NCBI RefSeq assembly: GCF_900299525.1
Contig: NZ_OMKA01000026.1
Coordinates: forward strand, 248,001 to 312,000
DNA: 64,000 nt
Reading direction: 5' to 3'
Source: Aquimarina sp. Aq78
Lineage (GTDB): Bacteria; Bacteroidota; Bacteroidia; Flavobacteriales; Flavobacteriaceae
The notes under the pieces are model-generated. The model was not told the DNA's origin and searched no databases. It saw only the letters and a list, made by a program, of their open reading frames with translations. The translations under genes were made by a program, and so were the position numbers. This document shows positions 1 to 9,190 of this stretch, in pieces. Numbering within the stretch: position 1 is the first letter of the stretch; each line of letters starts with the position of its first letter.

Positions 1-189
1 AGAACTGTTGTTATCGTAACTATTTTATTTAGTATTCCTGATTTTTTAGGGTCTATAGGAATGCAGGATTATGTTGCTCCGGTTTTAAAAGTCCTTCCTT
101 TAGGAGTATATAGCTTAGCTTGGTTATTACCAGCATTGGTAGCACTAGTTGTTATGAATATCTTTTCAAAAACAAAGCGATTTTTCTAA
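1..189 (+). CDS. C-terminal end of a BrnQ-like branched-chain amino acid carrier (partial)
   Basis: The window opens inside a reading frame that runs from base 1 to a TAA at 187-189, giving the last 62 residues of a membrane protein. Two hydrophobic stretches are visible, and the tail is basic (SKTKRFF). The pattern of a Pro-Asp-Phe-Leu turn followed by a Leu-Pro-Leu turn and a final TM helix resembles the end of branched-chain amino acid:cation symporters (LIVCS/BrnQ family), which import Leu, Ile and Val across the inner membrane. The start and most of the protein lie outside the window, so the family call is tentative; another multi-helix permease is possible. Confidence 0.5.
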   Translation, partial: RTVVIVTILFSIPDFLGSIGMQDYVAPVLKVLPLGVYSLAWLLPALVALVVMNIFSKTKRFF

Positions 190-298
190 ACATAAAAATT
201 AAAGGTTTTTAGGGGTAAATTCCCCTTTTGTATTGTATTAGTTTTTGTTACATTCGCGCCAGAAAACAAATCTTAATATTTTATATAAAGGGAAATCT

Positions 299-1642
299 AT
301 GGGAAAAATAACTACTCTTATACTTATTACATTACTTTTATTTTCTTGCGCTAATGATGATGACTATGTACCTATAGCATCAGGTTTGGATAAAGACTTA
401 AAAACTCTTTTAACTAATATTTCTGAAGACAAAGGTCTTGCTTATTTTATTTTACCACAAAGTGATGATTATCTTAAAATACCTCAGGATCCTCTAAATC
501 CAATTACTAAGGAAAAAGTTGAATTAGGAAAGTTATTATTGCATGAAACGGCTCTTGGTGGAAATCCAAAAATAGATGAGATGAAAGCTACATATTCTTG
601 TGCCTCTTGTCATCAAGTTGCAGCAGGATTTAGCTCAGGATTAAGACAAGGTATTGGAGAATGTGGTGTAGGTTTTGGAACCAATGGTAATGGTAGATTA
701 ATAAATACTAATGTTCCTGTTGATTCTGTTGACATCCAACCACTTCGTTCACCTACTCTTTTAAACGTGGCGTACCAAGATGTAATGTTATGGAATGGAC
801 AATTTGGAGGTACAGGAACTAATGCGGGAACAGAAAGTAATTGGACAAATATTCAAGAGAATTTTTTAGGATTTCAAGGCATAGAAGTTCAAGCAATAAA
901 AGGTCAGGGAGTACATAGATTATTAATTGACGAGGATTTTGTAAATACACTCGGATATAAGGAAATGTTTGATAAGGCTTTTGGTGATATTATAGAGAGC
1001 CAACGATATACTACTAAGAATGCAGGACTTGCCATGGCTGCTTATGAAAGAACATTACTTGCTAATAAATCGCCTTGGCAAGAATGGTTAAAAGGAGACT
1101 ATGATGCTATGAGTGATGCAGAAAAGAAAGGAGCAATTTCGTTTTTTGGTAATGGAAAATGTTATCAATGTCATACTGGTCCAGCATTAAACGATAAGAG
1201 TTTTCATGCTTTTGGGATGGGGGATTTTGATAATTCTAATAAAGCATTGGTGCTAGATAGTGCAGGTTTTGAAAATGTAAAGAAAGGAAGAGGAGGTTTT
1301 ACTAAAAATCCAAATGATAACTATAAATTTAAAACACCAACTCTTTATAATATAACCGATAATGGTTTTTATGGTCACGGAGGAACATTTACATCGGTAA
1401 GAGATGTTGTGGTATATAAAAATAAAGGAATCCCGCAATCAATAGAAGTAACAGATGAAAATCTGGCAACTCAATTTGGTACTATTGATTTGACAGATCA
1501 GGAAATAGATAACCTCACAGCTTTTATTGAAATCAGCTTACGGGATACTGATCTTAATCGATATGTGCCTGAAACATTGAAATCAGGATTATGCTTTCCG
1601 GTTAATGATGTGCAATCTCAACAAGATTTAGGATGTAACTAG
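299..1642 (+). CDS. Di-haem cytochrome c peroxidase / MauG-family lipoprotein
   Basis: This 447-residue exported protein belongs to the bacterial di-haem cytochrome c peroxidase family. Family members reduce H2O2 or, in MauG relatives, oxidise other substrates with electrons from small cytochromes. Two c-type haem sites are visible: CASCH at residues 101-105 and CYQCH at 288-292, the usual two-domain arrangement. The N-terminus is a lipoprotein signal with Cys17 followed by Ala-Asn-Asp-Asp-Asp, an acidic run typical of surface or outer-membrane lipoproteins in Flavobacteria. I chose the ATG at 299, preceded by an A/G-rich stretch; the frame is open to a TTG at 245, but that would put 18 residues before the signal peptide. 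The substrate is not evident. Confidence 0.85.
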   Translation: MGKITTLILITLLLFSCANDDDYVPIASGLDKDLKTLLTNISEDKGLAYFILPQSDDYLKIPQDPLNPITKEKVELGKLLLHETALGGNPKIDEMKATYSCASCHQVAAGFSSGLRQGIGECGVGFGTNGNGRLINTNVPVDSVDIQPLRSPTLLNVAYQDVMLWNGQFGGTGTNAGTESNWTNIQENFLGFQGIEVQAIKGQGVHRLLIDEDFVNTLGYKEMFDKAFGDIIESQRYTTKNAGLAMAAYERTLLANKSPWQEWLKGDYDAMSDAEKKGAISFFGNGKCYQCHTGPALNDKSFHAFGMGDFDNSNKALVLDSAGFENVKKGRGGFTKNPNDNYKFKTPTLYNITDNGFYGHGGTFTSVRDVVVYKNKGIPQSIEVTDENLATQFGTIDLTDQEIDNLTAFIEISLRDTDLNRYVPETLKSGLCFPVNDVQSQQDLGCN

Positions 1643-1669
1643 ATATAACGTAATCGTTTTTGATCAAAC

Positions 1670-2053
1670 TTAATTTAATGTAGCAATCCACCAGGTGTTA
1701 CCAAATGGATCTTGAAAACCGGCTCCTCTGGCTCCATAATCTTCTTCCATAGGTTCCATCAAGGATTTGGCTCCGGCATCTATTGCTTCATAATATGTTT
1801 GATCAGTATCTTTTACATAAACATACATGCACCCGGGATGTGCAGGATTATGTTGTGAAGCTTCTGTAAGAAGAATAGTAGTATCGCCGATCCTAATTTC
1901 TGAATGTTGTATTCTGTTATCAACATCCAGGCTTCGTATCATTTCCTGTGCCTGAAAGATTTTTCGAATGAAATCAATAAAATCTTCAGCTTTTTCTACT
2001 ACTATATATGGCATAGCTTGCTGATGACCAGCAGTTATTTTCATTCGTTGCAT
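1670..2053 (-). CDS. VOC (glyoxalase/PhnB-like) family protein
   Basis: This 127-residue cytoplasmic protein has the vicinal-oxygen-chelate fold pattern seen in PhnB-like and glyoxalase/bleomycin-resistance proteins. It has an N-terminal beta-alpha unit (PYIVVEKAEDFIDF), a middle strand pair (IRIGDTTILLTEAS), and the C-terminal 'YGARGAGFQDPFGNTWWIAT' signature. VOC proteins bind a metal and act on small substrates, or sequester drugs; nothing here says which. An internal ATG three codons in could also be the start. It stands alone, convergent with the peroxidase gene, and the AraC remnant lies just upstream. Confidence 0.75.
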   Translation of the reverse strand: MQRMKITAGHQQAMPYIVVEKAEDFIDFIRKIFQAQEMIRSLDVDNRIQHSEIRIGDTTILLTEASQHNPAHPGCMYVYVKDTDQTYYEAIDAGAKSLMEPMEEDYGARGAGFQDPFGNTWWIATLN

Positions 2054-2123
2054 AGTATATAAAAGAGAGTTTTTGTATTCAACGAAGGAAGTATAGAAAA
2101 TATTCTACAGATGAGTAGAAATA

Positions 2124-2324
2124 TCAACGAGAAGATTGATTAGCCTTACCATTTTTTTGTTTTTCTAATTTTTTAATAAAATATGAAGGGTAAATCCCTG
2201 TCTTTTTATAGAATGCTTTAGAAAATGCTTCAGAATTATTAAAACCAATTTCTTGTGCAATGGCCTGCACTGTATATTTTCTATACAACAAGATGAGAGA
2301 TTTTTTACTAGTGATTATAAGATT
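2124..2324 (-). pseudogene. AraC-family regulator remnant (C-terminal HTH only)
   Basis: On the minus strand an open stretch of about 66 codons between a TAA (2325-2327) and a TGA (2124-2126) encodes the second helix-turn-helix of an AraC/XylS regulator: YTVQAIAQEIGFNNSEAF, then SKAFYKKTG and PSYFIKKLEK. There is no ATG, and no first HTH or sensor domain precedes it in frame. It resembles the C-terminus of the intact TPR-AraC regulator at 17238-18971 (GIAEEMGFNTAESFSSAFKK, TSYFIKKL). I interpret it as the relic of a deleted regulator gene. Confidence 0.7.
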
Positions 2325-2369
2325 TTATGCGATTTTAGATTTAGTTCGGTTGTTTAAAAAATAAGGTGA

Positions 2370-2762
2370 TTAATCAATTTTGGTATATTTTTCTTTGCAA
2401 GGTTCCATGCATTGAGTCGGATAATCGATGATCAACTTAGAATCGTTTATTTCAAAATTTATTTTAGATTCTGAAGATGTACAAGCCATAATAAGCTGAG
2501 TATGATTCATATCATACGTTCCAGACATTCCAATAATCTTATCATTGTCTAATGGGCAGTAAGATACGTTTGTTTTTAAGGTGCCATCATTAAAAAATTC
2601 GATAACCTTTTCTTGATTCGTTTTTTGAAAGGCGCCTTTTCCATTTCCTGGATCGACCAGTACATGTGTTAGCTTCCATTTACCAACTAATGGTGATTTG
2701 TTTTTTTTTGTACAGGCATTGCAAAGCGTAATGACGAAAAAACATAGAAGAAGCTTTTTCAT
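2370..2762 (-). CDS. Lipocalin-like lipoprotein
   Basis: This 130-residue lipoprotein has a short signal with lipobox (TLCNAC) and Cys at residue 17. The remainder begins 'LVGKWKLTHV', the typical first strand of the lipocalin-like proteins common in Bacteroidota. It continues as alternating hydrophobic and polar strands, consistent with a small beta-barrel. The ligand is unknown. Cysteines at about 69, 94, 118 and 122 could form disulphides in the periplasm. The gene is monocistronic, with pepP-like gene 2915-4207 upstream on the same strand behind a terminator. Confidence 0.6.
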   Translation of the reverse strand: MKKLLLCFFVITLCNACTKKNKSPLVGKWKLTHVLVDPGNGKGAFQKTNQEKVIEFFNDGTLKTNVSYCPLDNDKIIGMSGTYDMNHTQLIMACTSSESKINFEINDSKLIIDYPTQCMEPCKEKYTKID

Positions 2763-2822
2763 GGTAAAGCAGGTTTTAGAGTTGTGTTCGGCTAAACTAT
2801 AAAAAATAAGAGAAACTACCTT

Positions 2823-2846
2823 ACGGCTTTACCGCCGTTTTTTTTC
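2823..2846. repeat. Small hairpin followed by T-run
   Basis: ACGGC and GCCGT arms flank a six-base loop, followed by eight T residues on the plus strand. It resembles an intrinsic terminator for plus-strand transcription, yet no plus-strand gene ends here, so it may stop antisense transcription. Confidence 0.4.
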
Positions 2847-2863
2847 GTGTTTTGGAGAGTATT

Positions 2864-2892
2864 AAAAACCCCATACATAAAATGGATGGGGT
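2864..2892 (-). terminator. Terminator of the Xaa-Pro aminopeptidase gene
   Basis: ACCCCAT and ATGGGGT arms (2868-2874 and 2886-2892) flank an 11-base loop. On the minus strand the stem is followed by a run of T, just past the stop codon of the aminopeptidase. Confidence 0.7.
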
Positions 2893-2914
2893 CTATATTT
2901 GGTTTTAGTGGATT

Positions 2915-4207
2915 CTAATTATTCATTAATTCTTCAATTTCTTCAGCTTCGATAGGGATATTAGCCATTAGGTTAAAAGGTTCTCCTTTTTCCTGGATCA
3001 CTACATCATCTTCAATACGAATTCCAAAACCTTCATCAGGAATATAAATCCCTGGCTCAACGGTAAATACCATATTAGCTTTCATAGGGTCAGTAAGAAT
3101 ACCATAATCATGAGTATCTAATCCTATATGGTGAGAGGTGCCGTGCATAAAGTATTTTTTGTATGCAGGCCATTCTGAGTCTTCCTTTTGCACATCAGCC
3201 TTATCTATAAGACCTAAACCTAATAATTCAGACGTCATAATTTTACCAACTTCAACATGATAATCAGCCCAAATAGTTCCTGGAACCAGCATTTTGGTAG
3301 CTTCGTTTTTAACTCGAAGTACAGCATCATAAACATCTCGTTGACGTTTAGAATATTTTCCCGATACAGGAATTGTACGTGACAAATCACTAGAGTAATT
3401 AGCATATTCTGCAGCAACATCCATAAGGATTAAATCTCCTGCTTTACAGGATTGGTTATTTTCTATATAATGAAGTACATTAGCATTATTCCCGCTTGCG
3501 ATTATAGGAGTATAGGCAAAACCTTTGGATCTGTTATTGATAAATTCGTGCAATAATTCGGCTTCAATATTATATTCCCAAACGTCTGGTTTTACAAAGT
3601 TTAAAAGTCTTCGAAATCCTTTTTCGGTAATATTACAAGCTGTTTGCATAAGATCAATTTCTATAGGATCTTTTATTGCACGCAATCGTTGTAAAATAGG
3701 ATTGCTTTTTGCTACGGTATGTGCAGGATATTTTGCTTTCCACCATTTGGTAAAACGATCTTCACGGGTTTCTGTTTCTACACTCGACCTGTAGTGTTCA
3801 TTAGTGTTTACATACACGGTTTCAGATTGTGTCATCAGTTCAAAGAAAATTTTCTCTAAATCCTGAAGCCAATATACGGTTCTGATTCCCGAAACATCAA
3901 AAGCTCGTTCTTTGGTTAATTTTTCACCTTCCCAAATTGCAATATGTTCATTGGTTTCTTTTAGAAATAAAATCTCACGATGTTTTTCCTTAGGAGCATC
4001 CGGGAAAAGTAATAATACACTTTCTTCCTGATCAACACCACTTAGGTAAAAAATATCTCTATGCTGCTCAAAAGGCATAGTACTATCGGCACTAATTGGA
4101 TATATATCATTACTGTTAAATATAGCAATGCTATTGGGTTTCATTTGTGCTGTAAAGTTTTTACGATTTTTGATGAAGAGATTTCTATCGATCTGGTGAT
4201 ATTTCAT
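2915..4207 (-). CDS. pepP: Xaa-Pro aminopeptidase (aminopeptidase P, M24B)
   Basis: This 430-residue cytoplasmic metallopeptidase removes the N-terminal residue from peptides with proline in second position. An N-terminal aminopeptidase P domain (PFEQHRDIFYLSG, about residues 44-56) precedes the M24 'pita-bread' domain. The metal ligands are recognisable: the two Asp in LILMDVAAEYANYSSDLSR, the His in HGTSHHIGLDTHD, and Glu residues in FTVEPGIYIPDEG and IRIEDDVVI. Length and motifs match bacterial PepP. It starts at the ATG complementary to 4205-4207 and is followed by its own terminator, so it is probably transcribed alone. Confidence 0.92.
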   Translation of the reverse strand: MKYHQIDRNLFIKNRKNFTAQMKPNSIAIFNSNDIYPISADSTMPFEQHRDIFYLSGVDQEESVLLLFPDAPKEKHREILFLKETNEHIAIWEGEKLTKERAFDVSGIRTVYWLQDLEKIFFELMTQSETVYVNTNEHYRSSVETETREDRFTKWWKAKYPAHTVAKSNPILQRLRAIKDPIEIDLMQTACNITEKGFRRLLNFVKPDVWEYNIEAELLHEFINNRSKGFAYTPIIASGNNANVLHYIENNQSCKAGDLILMDVAAEYANYSSDLSRTIPVSGKYSKRQRDVYDAVLRVKNEATKMLVPGTIWADYHVEVGKIMTSELLGLGLIDKADVQKEDSEWPAYKKYFMHGTSHHIGLDTHDYGILTDPMKANMVFTVEPGIYIPDEGFGIRIEDDVVIQEKGEPFNLMANIPIEAEEIEELMNN

Positions 4208-4307
4208 TGTATGATATGTTGTTTAATTACAAACCTCATAAGCCTCTAGACCAAACGAGGATTAAGAATACTGATTTTCTTCAAAAATATGATTATTATT
4301 TACGTAA

Positions 4308-4345
4308 TAAAAAAAGGAACTCATAAGATTTTGAGTTCCTTTTTA
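4308..4345 (-). terminator. Terminator of the glycine-rich membrane protein gene
   Basis: AGGAACTCA and TGAGTTCCT form a 9-bp stem framed by A and T runs. It lies just downstream of the minus-strand gene at 4390 and could act in both directions. Confidence 0.75.
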
Positions 4346-4389
4346 AATATTGAATTTACCTTACCTTTTTTGTTAATATGAATGTATTT

Positions 4390-4671
4390 TTATTTGCTTA
4401 TTGCATTTTTGATTAAACCTATTATAGCCATTAACACACCACCACCAACACCACCACCAGCAATACTTCCTAATATTCCGGACAAATCCATTCCACCAGA
4501 AGTACCTATTCCCAGATAACTTAACAAATATCCACCTAAACCTCCTCCGAGTATTCCCAGAATTGAATTTCCTACTTTACCTAAAGATGCATTTTTTAAT
4601 AATGAGCCTGCGATGTTTCCTCCCACGGCCCCGCTGATTAATTGAATAATTAACGGTAAATACTCTTCCAT
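4390..4671 (-). CDS. Small glycine-zipper membrane protein, unknown function
   Basis: This 93-residue protein is made almost wholly of glycine-rich hydrophobic helices. The first spans about residues 5-27, the second 33-55, and the last 65-90, with GGGLGG and GGGVGGG small-residue zippers that favour tight helix packing in a membrane. Such proteins are common and unassigned in Flavobacteria. No signal peptide or catalytic motif is visible. It sits divergently from the BNR-repeat gene, with its own terminator downstream. Function not recognised; a stress-induced or pore-like role would be a guess. Confidence 0.6.
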   Translation of the reverse strand: MEEYLPLIIQLISGAVGGNIAGSLLKNASLGKVGNSILGILGGGLGGYLLSYLGIGTSGGMDLSGILGSIAGGGVGGGVLMAIIGLIKNAISK

Positions 4672-4856
4672 GATTGTGTGTTTTATTGATTAGTGTTTAA
4701 TAAATTAACTAAAAAATTACGAGAAACGCAAAAAAATAGATGCTTTCATTTGTGTTTTATAACTATTGTTTTGAAACAAATGATTGTTAAACAATATCTA
4801 AAAATTTTGAGTTGGTTATAACAATATCTACTTTCAGCGCACTAAACACCATCAAA

Positions 4857-7709
4857 ATGAAAAGATTTACATCATTATTATTTTTCTTCTTTCTTTCTTC
4901 TTTTATTTTTTCTCAACAACCCGCTACTAATGTAGAATTAGTACAGAAAGGATTGCTGAACAAAAAGCAAATGGAAAAGTCTTCTTTAGTGAAACATGTA
5001 CCTTTTAAAAATATTGGCCCAACTGTAATGAGTGGTCGTGTAGTTGATGTTGATGTAAACCCAGAAAATACTACAGAGTTTTATGTAGGATATGCTTCTG
5101 GAGGGTTGTGGCATACAGTAAATAATGGAACTACTTTTGAACCTATTCTGGATTCGGCAGAGACAATTAATGTAGGTGATATTGCAGTAGACTGGAAAAA
5201 TAATATCATTTGGGTAGGAACTGGTGAAAATAATTCATCTAGGTCGTCCTATGCAGGAATAGGAATTCTAAAATCTACAGATAATGGTAAAACATGGAAG
5301 AATGTAGGACTACTCGATTCACATCATATAGGTAGAATCGTTATTAATCCTAATAATCCAGATGAGGTAGTAGTGGGAGTAACCGGACACTTATATTCTT
5401 CTAATCAAGAACGTGGAGTCTATAAAACAACAGATGGAGGGGCTACCTGGAAAAAAACATTGTTTATTAATAATCGAACTGGTATCATTGATTTGGCATA
5501 TGCGCCTGGCAACTATGATATTATGTACGCAGCTGCATGGGATAAAGATCGTAAAGCCTGGAATTTTGAAGGTAATGGATTAGGATCAGGGATTTATAAA
5601 AGTATTGATGCAGGAGCTACCTGGAATAAAATATCTATAGAAGGAAGTGGTTTTCCTACGGGAGAAGGAGTAGGTAGAATTGGCCTTGCTGTTTTTGATG
5701 AAAACACAATATATGCTGTACATGATAACCAGTATAGAAGAAAGGAAAATGAAACCAAAAAAAGTGGTGTGGGATTAACCAAAGAGGATTTTAAAACGAT
5801 GTCATCAGAAGCTTTTTTAAAACTGGAAAACAAAAAACTGAATGCATTTTTAAAAACCACTGGGTTTCAAGAAAAATATAGAGCAGATAATGTAAAGCAA
5901 CTTGTGCGTAGTGGTACGGTAAAACCAATTGATCTTGCCAAATATCTCGAAAATGCTAATGCAATGTTATTTGATACTCCGGTTATAGGAGCAGAAGTAT
6001 ACAGAAGCAATGATGGTGGTAAATCCTGGGCAAAAACCCATAAAGATTATATCGATGATTTATTTTATAGTTATGGATATTATTTTGCTCAGATACAAGT
6101 AAGCCCTACTAATAAGGATCATATATACATTTCTGGAGTTCCTATTTTGAAATCTAAAGATGCAGGAAAAACATTTACCAATATTAATGGAAAAAATGTT
6201 CATGCTGACCATCATTCATTGTGGATTAATCCTAAAAATCCTATGCACTTGATAAATGGTAATGATGGGGGGGTAAATATCTCTTATGATGATGGAGGAA
6301 ACTGGATAAAAGCAAATCAACCTAGTGTGGGACAGTTTTATGCAATTAATATTGATCATGAGAAACCATATAATGTGTATGGTGGATTGCAAGATAATGG
6401 AGTTTGGGTAGGAGCACATAATGCTAAAGAAGATGATTCCTGGCATCAAAATGGTCATTACCCTTGGGAAAGCATCATGGGAGGTGACGGTATGCAGGTA
6501 CAGATTGATGATCGGAATGCAAATATTGTATATACTGGATTTCAGTTTGGTAATTATTTTAGAATAGATCGTGAAAAAAATAAACAAACCTATATTCAAC
6601 CTAAACATGAGTTAGGAGATTCTCCTTATCGATTTAATTGGCAAACACCAATTTTACTATCTCCTCATAATCAAGATATTTTATATTTAGGAGGTAATAA
6701 GTTAATGAGATCTATGAACCAGGGTGATGACTGGACTGCCATATCTAACGACTTAACGAATGGTGGTAAAAAAGGAAATGTAGCTTACGGAACATTAACT
6801 GCTATTACCGAGTCGATATTTCAATTTGGACTGATCTACACAGGTAGTGATGATGGATTAGTATATATAACTAAAAATTCTGGAGGAAGTTGGAGTAAGA
6901 TTTCGGAATCTTTTCCTAAAGATCTTTGGGTTTCAAGAGTGATTGCTTCTTCTCATAAAAAGGGAAGAGTATATGTAACATTAAATGGATATCGATGGGA
7001 TGATTTTAAACCTTATGTCTATGTAAGTGAAAACTATGGACAGAGTTGGAAGAATATAGGGAACGGTTTACCTGTATCTGCAATAAATGTAATTAAAGAA
7101 GATCCTAAAAATGAAAACGTAGTATATATAGGAACAGATAATGGAGCTTATGTTTCATTAGATAAAGGAGCAAGCTGGCAAGTTTTTTCTAATGGATTGC
7201 CTAATGTAGCGGTTCATGATATTGTAATCCAACCAGAGGCTAATGACTTGTTATTAGGAACACATGGTAGAAGTATATACAAAACAAATATAGAAGAAGT
7301 GCAGCTTCTTGATGATGAAGTAATAAATAAAGGACTTCATGTTTTTGACGTACCTGCAATGCAGTGGTCAGATCGATGGGGTGTTTCGTGGAGTAAATGG
7401 TCTACACCATATGAACCGACAACTACCATCAAATTTTATTCTGGAAAACCAGGAGATTTTTCTATTAAAATTACTACTGAAGAAGGAAAAGTACTTCAGG
7501 AGTTTTCTACAAAAGCTGATAAAGGGCTTAACTATGCAGAATATGATCTTACGATCACAGAAAAAGGGAAAAATATACTTGAAAAAGAATTTCCTGATGA
7601 AGAAGTTTCCAAAAGAAAAAACGGAAAATATTACCTTCCTACAGGAAGATATTCAGTAGAAGTTTCTGCTGGAAAGCAAACAGCAAAAACTGTATGGAAA
7701 ATTAAATAA
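4857..7709 (+). CDS. Secreted BNR/VPS10-type beta-propeller protein ('glycosyl hydrolase'-like)
   Basis: This 950-residue exported protein has a signal peptide (MKRFTSLLFFFFLSSF, cleavage near SQQ). It carries many BNR/Asp-box repeats of the S-x-D-x-G-x-x-W kind: STDNGKTW, TTDGGATW, SIDAGATW, SNDGGKSW, SYDDGGNW, SENYGQSW and SLDKGASW. The repeats build one or two beta-propellers like those of the VPS10/sortilin domain and GH74 xyloglucanases. In Flavobacteria such proteins are usually labelled glycosyl hydrolases without proof. The last 130 residues look like a separate beta-sandwich, with no T9SS sorting motif. The ATG at 4857 begins the signal peptide; the TTG at 4812 would add 15 unlikely residues. 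Role inferred: periplasmic or secreted binding or degradation of a polymer. Confidence 0.8.
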   Translation: MKRFTSLLFFFFLSSFIFSQQPATNVELVQKGLLNKKQMEKSSLVKHVPFKNIGPTVMSGRVVDVDVNPENTTEFYVGYASGGLWHTVNNGTTFEPILDSAETINVGDIAVDWKNNIIWVGTGENNSSRSSYAGIGILKSTDNGKTWKNVGLLDSHHIGRIVINPNNPDEVVVGVTGHLYSSNQERGVYKTTDGGATWKKTLFINNRTGIIDLAYAPGNYDIMYAAAWDKDRKAWNFEGNGLGSGIYKSIDAGATWNKISIEGSGFPTGEGVGRIGLAVFDENTIYAVHDNQYRRKENETKKSGVGLTKEDFKTMSSEAFLKLENKKLNAFLKTTGFQEKYRADNVKQLVRSGTVKPIDLAKYLENANAMLFDTPVIGAEVYRSNDGGKSWAKTHKDYIDDLFYSYGYYFAQIQVSPTNKDHIYISGVPILKSKDAGKTFTNINGKNVHADHHSLWINPKNPMHLINGNDGGVNISYDDGGNWIKANQPSVGQFYAINIDHEKPYNVYGGLQDNGVWVGAHNAKEDDSWHQNGHYPWESIMGGDGMQVQIDDRNANIVYTGFQFGNYFRIDREKNKQTYIQPKHELGDSPYRFNWQTPILLSPHNQDILYLGGNKLMRSMNQGDDWTAISNDLTNGGKKGNVAYGTLTAITESIFQFGLIYTGSDDGLVYITKNSGGSWSKISESFPKDLWVSRVIASSHKKGRVYVTLNGYRWDDFKPYVYVSENYGQSWKNIGNGLPVSAINVIKEDPKNENVVYIGTDNGAYVSLDKGASWQVFSNGLPNVAVHDIVIQPEANDLLLGTHGRSIYKTNIEEVQLLDDEVINKGLHVFDVPAMQWSDRWGVSWSKWSTPYEPTTTIKFYSGKPGDFSIKITTEEGKVLQEFSTKADKGLNYAEYDLTITEKGKNILEKEFPDEEVSKRKNGKYYLPTGRYSVEVSAGKQTAKTVWKIK

Positions 7710-7743
7710 AAAAGATTCTTAATAGCTTATATTTTTACTGTAT

Positions 7744-7773
7744 AAACCCCATCAAAATATTTTGATGGGGTTT
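7744..7773. terminator. Bidirectional terminator (perfect 30-bp palindrome)
   Basis: A perfect palindrome with AAACCCCATCAAAA as its left arm and matching right arm lies between two convergent genes, the BNR protein and SusD. A- and T-runs on both sides allow it to serve both transcripts. Confidence 0.85.
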
Positions 7774-7816
7774 AAGCAATTCAAACATTTATGATATAAA
7801 ACAAATCACATTTTCT

Positions 7817-9187
7817 TTAATATCCTTTATTGGGTATCATATTAGAGTTTGCATTTAATTCTGCTAAAGGAATAGGAAAGGCATAATTATAGCTACCGTA
7901 TACCGGCCCTTGAGAAACTACATTTAGTTTTGGGATATCCTGCTTTGTACGTGCCAAATCATCAAATCTAAACCCTTCAAAACATAATTCTTTTCTTCTC
8001 TCTAAAAGAATATTTTCTTTGGTAGCCTCTGTATATAAGTTAGCATCTCTATTATCAGGAATCATATTTAACCAGCTTAAAGCATCGCCCGTGGCTCCTG
8101 TTTCTAATAATGCTTCTGCATAAATTAAAATGATTTCCTCATATCTTATTAAACTAATATTATCATCAAAAGATTGGGAAGGATATTTACCAATATTTCT
8201 CAATTTATCTCCGTCAATATCAATCATACTGGTAGTTCTTCTAATATCTCCAGCATCAAAAATAGAAGTAAAATCATCATATGCTACAATATCACCATAC
8301 CCAAATCGGTAGATATTTGCCAAACCGTTTATGCCTTGATTGTCATCTTTGTCATAAGCTAGTTCAAAGATCGAGTTAGGCTCATTATCCTTAGACCAAC
8401 TCTCTACATATGAAGCAGAATCTAATATTGTAAATTGCCCTGAGTCAATTACAGCTTTAGCTGCGTCTTTGGCTATACCATATTCTTCAAAATACAAGGC
8501 TACTCTTGCCTTAACTGCATTAGCTGCATAAGTGGTTATGTAGGTAGATGTACCATTAAGAGTTTCAGACATTAAAGATGATGCTTTGTCAAGATCAGCA
8601 AGAATTAAATTTTTTACTTCCCCTACAGTTTTTCTACTTGGAAGAAGATCACCATCATCTTTAAACTTATCAATATAAGGAACTCCTAAGGCACTTAGCC
8701 CTCCGTTATCCACATGTTGTTGACCATATAAGCGTAATAAATCAAAATGACCTAAAGCCCTTATGACATAAGCCTGACCTTTAGTATGATTGATTTGGTC
8801 TTCATCTCCTTCAACCCCTTCGACATTAATAGCGATATTGGCTGTGGATATCGCAGTATAGATTACTGACCAGGTATTTAAAGCGTAACCGTCTGATTCT
8901 AACATGTTCATATCGCTAACACTAATAAAACGACCTGATTTACCAGTAGAATACGCATTATCTGATCTTGCTTCTCCATATACGATGATATCTCTTCCAT
9001 AATAGGTAGATTGAGTCATCCAACTATAAGTGCCATTTAGAAGATTAGATAAATCTTCTATGGTACTAATATTACCTTCTAAGTTTTGATTTTGAAGTAA
9101 AGTAGGCTCTAAATCATCATTGCTACAAGAAGATATTGATGCTATAAATAAAGCACTACATACGAGGTATACTATTTTTTTCTTCAT
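7817..9187 (-). CDS. SusD/RagB-like outer-membrane lipoprotein
   Basis: This 456-residue surface lipoprotein is the substrate-binding lid that pairs with the SusC-type channel encoded just upstream. Its lipobox (IASISSC, Cys21) is followed by Ser-Asn-Asp-Asp, an acidic surface-export signal. The SusD pattern is visible: an N-terminal TPR-like helical region (about 40-200) with the AYVIRALGHFDLLRLYG helix, and the C-terminal part with ENILLERRKELCFEGFRFDDL and a final 'NKGY'. The gene starts 3 bp after the susC stop, so the two are co-transcribed. No sugar-active enzyme is nearby, so the ligand cannot be named; it could be a glycan or a peptide. Confidence 0.92.
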   Translation of the reverse strand: MKKKIVYLVCSALFIASISSCSNDDLEPTLLQNQNLEGNISTIEDLSNLLNGTYSWMTQSTYYGRDIIVYGEARSDNAYSTGKSGRFISVSDMNMLESDGYALNTWSVIYTAISTANIAINVEGVEGDEDQINHTKGQAYVIRALGHFDLLRLYGQQHVDNGGLSALGVPYIDKFKDDGDLLPSRKTVGEVKNLILADLDKASSLMSETLNGTSTYITTYAANAVKARVALYFEEYGIAKDAAKAVIDSGQFTILDSASYVESWSKDNEPNSIFELAYDKDDNQGINGLANIYRFGYGDIVAYDDFTSIFDAGDIRRTTSMIDIDGDKLRNIGKYPSQSFDDNISLIRYEEIILIYAEALLETGATGDALSWLNMIPDNRDANLYTEATKENILLERRKELCFEGFRFDDLARTKQDIPKLNVVSQGPVYGSYNYAFPIPLAELNANSNMIPNKGY

Positions 9188-9190
9188 GAT

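Noticed and set aside
245-298. Extended start (TTG) for the peroxidase
   Set aside because: It would place a charged 18-residue stretch ahead of a clear lipoprotein signal; the ATG at 299 fits better.
6216-6608. 130-codon minus-strand frame inside the BNR gene
   Set aside because: It is antisense to a well-supported coding region and its product is low-complexity Ile/Tyr-rich with no family features.
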